NCBI GenBank assembly: GCA_023388835.1
Contig: JAEWFK010000061.1
Coordinates: 1-13,286, forward strand
DNA length: 13,286 nt
From: Pseudomonadota bacterium
GTDB taxonomy: Bacteria > Pseudomonadota > Gammaproteobacteria > Burkholderiales > Burkholderiaceae_B
Direction of reading: 5' to 3'
The translations under genes were made by a program, and so were the position numbers. Positions 6,203 through 13,286 of this stretch are shown piece by piece. A model generated the notes under the pieces. That model did not search any database. It was given only the letters and a program-made list of their open reading frames with translations, and was not told the origin of the DNA. Positions within the stretch are counted from its first letter, which is position 1. Each line of letters begins with the position of its first letter.

Positions 6203-6229
6203 CGTTAACGCGAATGATTCGCACTAACG
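6203..6229. promoter_or_regulatory. 27-bp palindromic operator, Fur-box-like core
   Basis: The site is an inverted repeat centred on G6216. The core GCGAAT-G-ATTCGC (6210-6222) is perfect, two unpaired positions follow on each side, then CGTTA (6203-6207) pairs with TAACG (6225-6229). In all, 11 of 13 arm positions are symmetric. The core agrees with the 7-1-7 Fur consensus at 9 of 14 positions, with the central AAT-N-ATT intact. Iron-repressed control is the expected arrangement for a siderophore receptor, so Fur is the leading candidate. The long outer symmetry could instead mark another dimeric or tetrameric regulator. Confidence 0.5.
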
Positions 6230-6247
6230 TTATAAACAGAGCCCGAG

Positions 6248-8203
6248 ATGCCATTCCCTCAAACCTTTTCCCGTACTCCGTCCTTCGTCCTTCGCCCAAC
6301 GCTCGCCGCGATCCTGACCGCCCTGGCCGCATCCGCGGCGGCGCAGGAGGTCAAAACGCTCGATACGGTGGTAGTCACCGCTAGCGGCTTTGAGCAGAAC
6401 ATTGTCGATGCACCCGCTTCAATCTCTGTCGTTCCCCGCGAGAAGCTGGAGCAAGGCTCTTACAAAGACCTGCACGATGCGCTGCGCGATGTGCCCGGCG
6501 TCATTCTGACTCCTTCGGACAACAATTCACGCGATATCAGCCTGCGCGGAATGGGCGCTCAGTACACCCTGATCCTGGTGGACGGCAAGCGTATGAGCAC
6601 CCGTGAAACGCAGACGAACGGGAGCACCGGGACCGACCAGAGCTGGATTCCCCCGCTTGAGGCGATCGAGCGCATTGAAATCGTGCGCGGCCCGATGTCT
6701 TCGCTTTACGGGTCTGATGCCATGGGCGGTGTGGTGAACATCATCACGCGCAAAGTCGCGAAGGAATGGATGGGCGCTGTGCGCCTGGAAACCACGCTCC
6801 AGCAGCACGACCGGTCCGGCAATCAGCATCAGGGCAATTTTTACGTGAGCGGTCCGCTGAAGGACGACATGCTGGGCGTGACGCTATACGGGGTGTATTC
6901 GCATCGCGACGAAGATCGCGTATTGCAGGGCTACAACAAGTACGAGAACCGGGCGTTGACTGCGCGCTTTGCACTGACCCCCAACGCGAATCATGACATC
7001 CTCCTGGAAGCCGGTACGGCGCGGCAGGATTACGGTTCACGCGTGTACTGGACTCGTGAAGAGGGCGAGGAAGACTCCTTCCGAAAGTTCGAGCGCCAAC
7101 ACTTCGCACTGACTCATAATGGCCGTTGGGGCAATGGTCTGCTGTCCGAAACCTACGCGCAGCGCGAAGAGACCAAGAACCTGTCCCGTGACATGACGAT
7201 CACGAACACTACCTTCCGAACCGCCTGGAACAAGGAACTGGGCAGCCATTTCGCGACGGCCGGCTTCTATTACGAGCTCAACGAGCTCAATGATACGAGC
7301 ACCAACACGATCTCCGATCGCTCCGATGTCGACCGCTGGCAGTACGCCTTCTTCCTGGAGGACGAATGGCAGATCACCGATACCTTTGCCCTGACAGCCG
7401 GTCTGCGCATGGACAAGGAGAAGACCGCCGGCGTGCATTGGTCGCCGCGCGTCTATGGGGTCTGGCAACTCGCAGACAACTGGACGGTGAAGGGCGGCGT
7501 TTCCACGGGCTTCAAGGCGCCTTCCATGCGCCAGACGATTCCGGACTGGGGGGCGGTCAGCCGTGGCGGCAACATGTACGGCAACCCGGACCTTCAACCG
7601 GAAAAGTCACTGACCAAGGAAATCGGCCTGTACTATCAGGCTGACAGCGGCCTGGAGGCCGGCTTCACTGTCTTTCACAACAAGTTCGAGGACAAGATCA
7701 CCCGCGTGCCTTGCCCCGAATGCGGGCCTCCCAACAGCTTCGGCCGCAGCCCGACGACTTATGTGAACGTGGACAATGCGGTGACACAGGGCGTGGAAGC
7801 GAGCCTGAGCACGCCGTTGACCGAGACCTTGACCACCACGGCCAGTTATACGTTCACGGATTCGGAGCAGAAATCTGGTCAGTACGCCGGTGCGCCGCTC
7901 ACTCAGCTGCCCAAGCACATGTTCAATCTGAGCCTGAACTGGCAGCCCACCGAGCAGCTCAACGGCTGGACTCGCCTGAGCTTCCGCGGCAAGGAGAGCG
8001 ACCCGACTCAGGGAGCGTCCGCTTCCACCAGCATTGCGCCGTCGGTCACGCTGGTGGATTTCGGTGGCTCGTACAAGTTCAACAAAACCGTCACCATGCA
8101 CGCCGGTGTCTACAACGTATTTGACAAATATGTCGCTTACGACGATTACGGCTATGTGGAAGACGGCCGGCGTTTCTGGCTGGGCATGGACATCAAGTTC
8201 TGA
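6248..8203 (+). CDS. TonB-dependent outer-membrane receptor, siderophore type (CirA/IrgA/BfrA-like)
   Basis: A 651-residue outer-membrane beta-barrel receptor that would import a ferric chelate using TonB-ExbBD energy. A signal peptide (about 1-32, cleavage after A-S-A-A-A) is followed by a TonB box D39-T-V-V-V-T-A-S46. The plug domain (about 53-170) carries the expected L-R-D-V-P-G-V, I-S-L-R-G-M-G, L-V-D-G-K-R, I-E-R-I-E-I-V-R-G-P and Y-G-S-D-A-M-G-G-V-V-N-I-I-T motifs. The remaining residues form the barrel, ending in F651 as outer-membrane proteins do. Length and plug motifs resemble catecholate receptors such as Cir, Vibrio IrgA and Bordetella BfrA more than the 700-plus-residue FepA type; exact substrate is inferred, not shown. 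A C-P-E-C pair (489-492) sits in a predicted extracellular loop. The Shine-Dalgarno is weak (GAG close to the ATG). No biosynthesis or permease genes are nearby, suggesting use of foreign siderophores. Confidence 0.92.
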   Translation: MPFPQTFSRTPSFVLRPTLAAILTALAASAAAQEVKTLDTVVVTASGFEQNIVDAPASISVVPREKLEQGSYKDLHDALRDVPGVILTPSDNNSRDISLRGMGAQYTLILVDGKRMSTRETQTNGSTGTDQSWIPPLEAIERIEIVRGPMSSLYGSDAMGGVVNIITRKVAKEWMGAVRLETTLQQHDRSGNQHQGNFYVSGPLKDDMLGVTLYGVYSHRDEDRVLQGYNKYENRALTARFALTPNANHDILLEAGTARQDYGSRVYWTREEGEEDSFRKFERQHFALTHNGRWGNGLLSETYAQREETKNLSRDMTITNTTFRTAWNKELGSHFATAGFYYELNELNDTSTNTISDRSDVDRWQYAFFLEDEWQITDTFALTAGLRMDKEKTAGVHWSPRVYGVWQLADNWTVKGGVSTGFKAPSMRQTIPDWGAVSRGGNMYGNPDLQPEKSLTKEIGLYYQADSGLEAGFTVFHNKFEDKITRVPCPECGPPNSFGRSPTTYVNVDNAVTQGVEASLSTPLTETLTTTASYTFTDSEQKSGQYAGAPLTQLPKHMFNLSLNWQPTEQLNGWTRLSFRGKESDPTQGASASTSIAPSVTLVDFGGSYKFNKTVTMHAGVYNVFDKYVAYDDYGYVEDGRRFWLGMDIKF

Positions 8204-8204
8204 T

Positions 8205-9332
8205 TCAAGCCATCCGTGCCAGTGTCTTTCTGAAGCGCCTCAAGGACACGGCAAATAGGGCGGCGCCGATCAGGAACAGGGCCAGGAACGAAGGCCAGAC
8301 TGTTTCCAGACCGGCGCCCCGGGAAAGTATGGCCTGACTCAGACTCACAAAGTGAGTGGTCGGGGCGGCCAGCATGATCGCCTGCACCATGTCCGGCATG
8401 CTTTCGCGGGGAGTGGACCCGCCCGAGAGCATCTGCAGAGGCAAGAGCGTGAGCACCAGCAGAAGCCCGAACTGCGGCATGCTGCGGGCCACCGTGGCCA
8501 GGAATATGCCCATGGAGGTCGTCGCGAACAGCGAGAGCGCCACTCCGACGAAGAACAGGAGCATCGACCCTTCCACGGGCACGCCGATCGCGCCTCTTAT
8601 CACCACTGCCATCGAGACGGCAGTGGCCAGCAGCACCACCACGCCCATGGACCAGACCTTGGCGATCATGATTTCGGTCGGCGTTACGGGCATGACGAGA
8701 AGATGTTCAATCGTGCCGTGTTCCCGCTCCCGTATGAGGGCGGCACCGGTCAGGATGATGGACAGCATGGTGATCGAGTTGACCATCTCCATTACGCTGC
8801 CGAACCACGCCGACTCTAAGGTGGGGTTGAAGCGCATGCGCAAGGCCAGCTCCACCGGGAGCGCCTCGTTGCGTCGATGGCGCGTCAGGAACTCGTTGAT
8901 TTCCGATGTGACGATCTCTCCTACATAGCCGCTGCCGGAGAAGGCTTGCGACATGCGAGTGGCGTCCACGTTCAGTTGGAGTTCGGCGTGTTTGCCGGCC
9001 AGTACATCGCGCTGGAAGCCAGAGGGGATGATCAAGGCGAAGGTGAACTTCCCCGAATCCATGCCCGGATCGATCTCTGAATGGCTGATCATGATCGGCG
9101 GATGAAAGTGCGGAGGATAGAAGGCGGACGAGATGCGGCTCGAAAGAGGTGAGCGGTCTTCATCGACGACGGCGATCACGGAATTGTGCAGAGTCTCCGG
9201 CATGGCGGTGGCGGCGGTATAGAGCGCTACGGTGAACAGATAGACGATCAGCACCAGCATGACGGGTTCGCGCCACAAGCTCCACAGCTCCTTGATTCCC
9301 AGACGCCATATATTCAGAAGCGCATGCCGCAT
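8205..9332 (-). CDS. yhhJ: ABC-2 type permease YhhJ
   Basis: A 375-residue inner-membrane permease, the same length as E. coli YhhJ, with characteristic stretches such as V-D-A-T-R-M-S-Q-A-F, I-R-E-R-E-H-G-T-I-E-H-L-L-V-M-P and Q-M-L-S-G-G-S-T-P-R-E-S-M-P. One N-terminal helix (about 24-45), a periplasmic domain (about 46-180) and a C-terminal group of five or so helices form the ABC-2 fold. It is the last gene of the yhiI-rbbA-yhhJ operon. Its ATG follows the rbbA stop by one base (TGA-C-ATG), and its AGGAG lies inside the end of rbbA, so translation is probably coupled. It likely pairs with the permease half of RbbA to form the export channel. The exported substrate is unknown. Its stop lies one base from the stop of the convergent TonB receptor gene. 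Confidence 0.93.
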   Translation of the reverse strand: MRHALLNIWRLGIKELWSLWREPVMLVLIVYLFTVALYTAATAMPETLHNSVIAVVDEDRSPLSSRISSAFYPPHFHPPIMISHSEIDPGMDSGKFTFALIIPSGFQRDVLAGKHAELQLNVDATRMSQAFSGSGYVGEIVTSEINEFLTRHRRNEALPVELALRMRFNPTLESAWFGSVMEMVNSITMLSIILTGAALIREREHGTIEHLLVMPVTPTEIMIAKVWSMGVVVLLATAVSMAVVIRGAIGVPVEGSMLLFFVGVALSLFATTSMGIFLATVARSMPQFGLLLVLTLLPLQMLSGGSTPRESMPDMVQAIMLAAPTTHFVSLSQAILSRGAGLETVWPSFLALFLIGAALFAVSLRRFRKTLARMA

Positions 9333-9333
9333 G

Positions 9334-12129
9334 TCAGATCTCCTGCTTCTTGAGGGTCAGCACGGCAAGCCCCAGGACAACGGGAATGAAAAGAAGCATC
9401 GGCCAGAAGTAGGGGGCGAGTTCCGCCATGCCCAGCGCCTTGTTGAAAACGCCGCGGCTGATGACGAACATGTGGCTGGAAGGGTAGATTTCGCCGATGA
9501 TGCGGCCCACGCCTTCCAACGCCGATACGGGATTCATCAAGCCCGAGAATTGCACGGCCGGCAGCAACGTGCCCATCATCGTCAGGAAGAGCGCTGCAAT
9601 CTGGCTACGCGTCGCTGCCGAGAACAACAACCCCATTCCTGTCGAGCATACGACGTAGACCAGGGTGGCAAGAGTCAGCACGGCAAAGCTGCCCGTCATG
9701 GGAACGCCGAAAAGGGTGACGGCCAGCAGGCACATGGCCAAGTAGTTGATCATGGCCACGCCGATATAGGGCAATTGCTTGCCAATAAGGAATTCGGCGC
9801 GGGTCACCGGAGTGACGTAGAGGTTGGTGATGGAACCCAGCTCTTTCTCACGCACCACCGATAGCGCCGAGAGCATGGCCGGCAACATCATCAACAGAAG
9901 GGGAATTACCGCCGGCACCATGGCGGGAAGGCTGCGGACGTCCGGGTTGTAGCGGAAGCGGGTTTCCAGGTTGAAGCTTGCCCTGTCGGCCAAAGCCGGA
10001 AAGGTCTGCATCAGCCAGTGCTGGTGGATGCCCTGGACATAGCCGCGTAGCGTTTCAGCACGCGACGGCATGGCACCGTCCACCCAGGCGCCCACCTGGA
10101 CGGGCGTGCCTCGCTTGATGTCGCGCGTAAAACCGGGCGGGATCTCGATGGCCAAGGACAGTTCGCCGCTGCGCATGCGTCGGTCGAGGTCTTCATAGTC
10201 GCGGATGGGCGGCCTTTCGGTGAAGTAGCGAGAGCCCGACAAGTTGAGCGTGTAATTGTGGCTCAGGGTCGTCTGGTCGCGGTCCAGTACGGCATAGCTC
10301 AGGTCTTCGACATCGAGGTTGATGCCAAAGCCGATCACCAGCATGAGTATCAGCGAGCCGGCGAGCGCCAGTGTGGCGCGTATGGGGTCGCGCCGCAGCT
10401 CCAGCGACTCGCGCCAGCAATAGCTGAGCAGGCGCTTCAGACTGAAGCGGCGATCATGTGGCACGTCGTCGGCGTAAGCGGCGGGTGGGTCGAGGGTGTA
10501 GCGCCTTGGGGTTGCGGCCGTTTCCGTTTCGACCATCGCCGCCGCAGCGTCGGTGGCATCGGGCGGACGTGCCGTTTCTCCATGGCCTTCTGCTTCAAGC
10601 AGATAGCCGATGAAGGCCTCCTCCAGGTTGCGGGCGCCGCGCTTTTCGACGAGGGCGGCGGGTCGATCGCTATCGAGCACCTTGCCGGCATGCATCATCG
10701 ACATGCGATCGCAGCGTTCGGCCTCATTCATGAAGTGGGTGGATATGAAGATGGTGACGCGCTCGCGGCGCGACAGCTCCACCAGATGGCGCCAGAAAGC
10801 GTCGCGGGCGACTGGATCCACACCCGAAGTGGGTTCGTCGAGAATCAGGATTTCGGGTCGGTGCACCATGGCAACCGCCAGGGAAAGCCGTTGGCGAATG
10901 CCCAAGGACAACTTGGCCGGCAAGCTGTCCCGAACCCCGCTCAAATCAAAGCGCTCCAGCATTTCTTCGATGCGTTGAGCGCGTTCAGCCGGCGGCACAT
11001 GAAACAAACGTGCATGCAGCGCCAGGTTCTGCAACACAGTGAGTTCACTGTACAAGGAAAAGGACTGCGACATATAACCGACGCGCGCGCGGGTATCCAT
11101 GTCCTTGGGGTCGACTTCTTTACCGAACAGCCAGGCTCGGCCTTCCGTCGCCGGAAGCAGGCCGGTAAGCATCTTCATGGTCGTGGATTTGCCGCAGCCG
11201 TTCGAGCCCAGGAAGCCGAAAATCTCGCCGCGCCGGATGCGAAAGCTGACATGGTCGACCGCGACGAAGTCTCCGAAGCGCATGGTCAGCCCATCCGCCT
11301 CGATGGCGATGTCGTCCTCGCCTTCTTCATCCAGAGGCGGAATGCTGATCGGCTTGTGGCCTTTCTTGTGTTCTTCCGGCAGCAAGTTGACGAAGGCGGC
11401 TTCCAGGGTATCGGCGTCCGTGCGCGCCAGCAGCTCCGCCGGAGTCCCGGCGGCCAGTACGCGCCCCGCATCCATCGCTACCAGCATGTCGAAACGTTGA
11501 GCTTCATCCATATACGCGGTGGCCACCAACACGCTCATGCCCTGGCGATCCTTGCGTATGCGGCCGATAAGTTCCCAGAACTGCGCGCGCGCAAGCGGGT
11601 CGACCCCGGTCGTCGGCTCATCCAGGATCAGAAGATCCGGATCGTGGATGAGTGCACAGCACAAGCCCAGCTTCTGCTTCATGCCGCCGGACAGCTTGCC
11701 TGCGGCGCGTTCCAGAAAGGGATGCAGGCCCGTGCTGAGTGTCAGGTCGTCGATGCGGCGGCGCCGTTCTGCGGCATCGTGCCCGAATAGGCGGCCGAAG
11801 AACTGAAGGTTTTCCTCCACGGAGAGGGTGGGGTAGAGATTCTTTCCCAGACCCTGAGGCATGTAGGCAATGCGCAGGCAATTGCGCTCGCGCTCGTGCT
11901 GGTCGGCCATGTCGCCGCCCAGCACGTGTACGGCGCCTTCTTGAATACGGCGTGCGCCCGACACGAGGGCGAGCAGACTGGACTTGCCCACACCGTCCGG
12001 GCCGATCAGGCCGGTAATCCCTCCTGCGGGTATGTCCAGAGATACGTCGTCAAGCGCGACCGTCTTGCTGTAGCGCAGCCCGACATTGCGCAGGCTGACG
12101 ACGCAAGCGCTCACGTCCTGCTCCAGCAT
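9334..12129 (-). CDS. rbbA: RbbA: tandem ABC ATPase fused to ABC-2 permease (ribosome-associated ATPase/putative transporter)
   Basis: This 931-residue fusion is close to E. coli RbbA (about 911). NBD1: Walker A G43-P-D-G-V-G-K-S50, signature LSGGM 146-150, Walker B L-L-I-L-D-E 166-171. NBD2: Walker A G308-S-N-G-C-G-K-S-T316, signature LSLGI 407-411, Walker B I-L-I-L-D-E 427-432, switch His H465. NBD1 has Ala205 where the switch His is expected, a feature I recall also in E. coli RbbA. A linker (about 515-565) leads to an ABC-2 permease domain with a helix near 587-604, a periplasmic domain to about 765, and a helix cluster. In E. coli RbbA was described as binding ribosomes; the domain make-up and operon say exporter. 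I chose ATG 12129 (GGGGAA eight bases upstream, N-terminal length matching E. coli). An ATG at 12156 would add nine residues and overlap yhiI by 23 bases. Confidence 0.93.
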   Translation of the reverse strand: MLEQDVSACVVSLRNVGLRYSKTVALDDVSLDIPAGGITGLIGPDGVGKSSLLALVSGARRIQEGAVHVLGGDMADQHERERNCLRIAYMPQGLGKNLYPTLSVEENLQFFGRLFGHDAAERRRRIDDLTLSTGLHPFLERAAGKLSGGMKQKLGLCCALIHDPDLLILDEPTTGVDPLARAQFWELIGRIRKDRQGMSVLVATAYMDEAQRFDMLVAMDAGRVLAAGTPAELLARTDADTLEAAFVNLLPEEHKKGHKPISIPPLDEEGEDDIAIEADGLTMRFGDFVAVDHVSFRIRRGEIFGFLGSNGCGKSTTMKMLTGLLPATEGRAWLFGKEVDPKDMDTRARVGYMSQSFSLYSELTVLQNLALHARLFHVPPAERAQRIEEMLERFDLSGVRDSLPAKLSLGIRQRLSLAVAMVHRPEILILDEPTSGVDPVARDAFWRHLVELSRRERVTIFISTHFMNEAERCDRMSMMHAGKVLDSDRPAALVEKRGARNLEEAFIGYLLEAEGHGETARPPDATDAAAAMVETETAATPRRYTLDPPAAYADDVPHDRRFSLKRLLSYCWRESLELRRDPIRATLALAGSLILMLVIGFGINLDVEDLSYAVLDRDQTTLSHNYTLNLSGSRYFTERPPIRDYEDLDRRMRSGELSLAIEIPPGFTRDIKRGTPVQVGAWVDGAMPSRAETLRGYVQGIHQHWLMQTFPALADRASFNLETRFRYNPDVRSLPAMVPAVIPLLLMMLPAMLSALSVVREKELGSITNLYVTPVTRAEFLIGKQLPYIGVAMINYLAMCLLAVTLFGVPMTGSFAVLTLATLVYVVCSTGMGLLFSAATRSQIAALFLTMMGTLLPAVQFSGLMNPVSALEGVGRIIGEIYPSSHMFVISRGVFNKALGMAELAPYFWPMLLFIPVVLGLAVLTLKKQEI

Positions 12130-12133
12130 GGAT

Positions 12134-13234
12134 TCAGTTCCCCGTGCTCGCGACATTGGCCCCGATATTCGGAACCAGGCTCTCCGGCCAGCTTGCAGCG
12201 GCGTCCACCTTCACCCAGGTGATGCCCGGAAGGCCGGTCTTGACGTATTCCAGATATTGTTCGAGCAGTGCCGGTGGAATGCGGGCGCGCACGCGGAACA
12301 TCAGCTTCTCGCGTTCCGATCGGGTTTCGACCGTTTTCGGCGTGAACTGCGCCGTGCTGGCCACGAAACTGATTTCGGCGGGAATTACGTACTGAGGCGC
12401 CGTATCCAGAATGATGCGTGCTTCGCTGCCCAGCGCCAGCCGACCGACCATGGTTTCAGGCAGGAAAAAGGTCATGTAAACGTCGGAAAGATCGACCAGA
12501 TTCAGCACCTTGCCTCCCGGCGCGAGCACTTCCCCTGCCTGGGCCACGAGGAATTGCACTCGCCCGTCGCGCGGCGCGCGCAGAACGGAGTCAGCAATGT
12601 CCGCTTCGACGCGGGTGACGGTCGCGGCGGCGGCGCGGGCGCGGGATTCAGCGCCCACGTATTGGGCTTCCGCAGCTTCGACGGCTGCCTCGGCGGCAAT
12701 GACTTGGGCGCGAGCCGCGGTCAGGGCCGCTTCGCCGCTGAGTGCCGCGCTGCGGTCGTCGTCAAGCGTTTGACGCGAGGTCGCCCCTTGGCCGGCCAGA
12801 GACTCGGAACGCCTCATGCGCTGGCGTGCGGCATCATGCTCGGCCTGCCTTTGCATGACCAAAGCCCGCGCGGCCGCTACATCGCTCTGGCGTAAAGCGA
12901 TCTGAGCTTTGGCCGCGGCAATGGCGTGTACCGTTTCCTGATGCGAGGCCTGAGCTTCCGCCAGTTGTGCTTCGAGGGTGGTGGATTGCATCCGGGCGAG
13001 CGCCTGGCCCGCCTTCACGAAGTCGCCTTCCTTCACCTGGATTTCTTCGATGCGGCCCGCGAGCTTGGCAGCGACGTCGACTTCAGTGGCTTCGATGCGG
13101 CCGTTCCCGCTCGCGAAACCCGGCCCGGGGCCGTCTTCATGGACTCTTCCGTAGCCAAGCCAGGCGATCAGCGCGAGCACGGCAATGGCGACGACGAACA
13201 GCGCACTTCGTTTTGCGTAACGGTTCTTTGCCAT
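12134..13234 (-). CDS. yhiI: HlyD-family periplasmic adaptor YhiI
   Basis: A 366-residue membrane-fusion protein, slightly longer than E. coli YhiI (about 355). A single N-terminal membrane anchor (about 11-28) precedes the conserved S-x-N-G-R-I-E-A-T-E-V-D segment and the first lipoyl-like half-motif (about 42-80). An Ala/Gln-rich alpha-helical hairpin (about 83-215) contains L-D-D-D-R at its second strand. The second lipoyl half follows (A-P-R-D-G-R-V, from 220), then a beta-barrel with V-Y-M-T-F-F-L-P and F-T-P-K-T-V-E-T. It would link the RbbA/YhhJ inner-membrane pump to an outer-membrane channel such as TolC, which is not encoded here. It is the first gene of the operon; its stop lies four bases before the chosen rbbA start. 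The start at 13234 lacks a clear Shine-Dalgarno, but the anchor begins right after it. Confidence 0.93.
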   Translation of the reverse strand: MAKNRYAKRSALFVVAIAVLALIAWLGYGRVHEDGPGPGFASGNGRIEATEVDVAAKLAGRIEEIQVKEGDFVKAGQALARMQSTTLEAQLAEAQASHQETVHAIAAAKAQIALRQSDVAAARALVMQRQAEHDAARQRMRRSESLAGQGATSRQTLDDDRSAALSGEAALTAARAQVIAAEAAVEAAEAQYVGAESRARAAAATVTRVEADIADSVLRAPRDGRVQFLVAQAGEVLAPGGKVLNLVDLSDVYMTFFLPETMVGRLALGSEARIILDTAPQYVIPAEISFVASTAQFTPKTVETRSEREKLMFRVRARIPPALLEQYLEYVKTGLPGITWVKVDAAASWPESLVPNIGANVASTGN

Positions 13235-13262
13235 GAGGAAACCCGAGGAAGGAACAGCGCTG

Positions 13263-13268
13263 AGTATA
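13263..13268 (-). promoter_or_regulatory. candidate -10 element of the yhiI-rbbA-yhhJ operon
   Basis: On the minus strand TATACT (13268-13263) matches TATAAT at five of six positions and lies 28 bases before the yhiI ATG, which would place the start of transcription near 13256. The matching -35 would fall at or beyond the window end and cannot be judged. Confidence 0.4.
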
Positions 13269-13286
13269 CCTGCGGGTAATTACGGA

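Noticed and set aside
9259..9864. A 201-codon plus-strand ORF opposite the rbbA/yhhJ junction
   Set aside because: It is antisense to two well-supported genes, and its His/Gln/Arg-rich product has the usual shadow composition.
10258..11790. A 510-codon plus-strand ORF opposite rbbA
   Set aside because: It lies wholly antisense to a gene with clear Walker, signature and permease motifs. Its product is rich in His, Gln and Arg with no recognisable domain. It is a GC-rich shadow frame.
1..13286. CRISPR arrays, phage, transposons, defence or secretion islands
   Set aside because: No regularly spaced repeats, no integrase or transposase motifs, and no composition break were seen across the window.

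Overview
The window is GC-rich (roughly 60%) with dense coding and short intergenic gaps. It reads as ordinary Gram-negative proteobacterial chromosome. Outer-membrane TonB machinery, a dCACHE/PAS/GGDEF sensor and a small membrane-protein/MFS pair would suit a betaproteobacterium of the Burkholderiales (Bordetella/Achromobacter-like Alcaligenaceae). That placement is an inference from gene style and codon use; no rRNA or other taxonomic marker is present. I saw no tRNA, rRNA, CRISPR array, transposase, integrase or phage gene.

Layout. Positions 1-198 hold the 3' end of an unidentified plus-strand gene. At 335-800 lies a cold-shock unit: a good sigma70 promoter, a leader of about 120 nt, a 71-aa CspA-family protein, then two hairpins, the second an intrinsic terminator. 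At 896-3175 a membrane-bound diguanylate cyclase (dCACHE-PAS-PAS-GGDEF) has an intact active site and inhibitory site. It ends in a CTAG tetramer that also contains the stop codon of the opposing minus-strand unit: an MFS transporter (4568-3372) followed by a 55-aa single-pass membrane protein (3339-3172). Divergent from the MFS gene is a maltose/galactoside-type O-acetyltransferase (4789-5382). It runs straight into a very dense hairpin array (5345-5543) that ends in a terminator-like stem plus T5. A GNAT acetyltransferase follows (5637-6083).

At 6248-8203 is a TonB-dependent siderophore-type receptor, preceded by a plausible promoter whose start region is covered by a 27-bp near-perfect palindrome containing a Fur-box-like core. 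The receptor ends one base from the stop of the minus-strand operon yhiI-rbbA-yhhJ (13234 to 8205). This operon encodes a three-part ABC-2 exporter: periplasmic adaptor, double-ATPase/permease fusion and separate permease. Its order, lengths and motifs match the E. coli operon.

No large new multi-gene system is visible. The most unusual item is the tandem-hairpin region at 5345-5543, which looks like a structured RNA (long 3' UTR or sRNA) read on the plus strand. Second is the palindromic operator at 6203-6229. Third is the tiny membrane protein coupled to the MFS gene.
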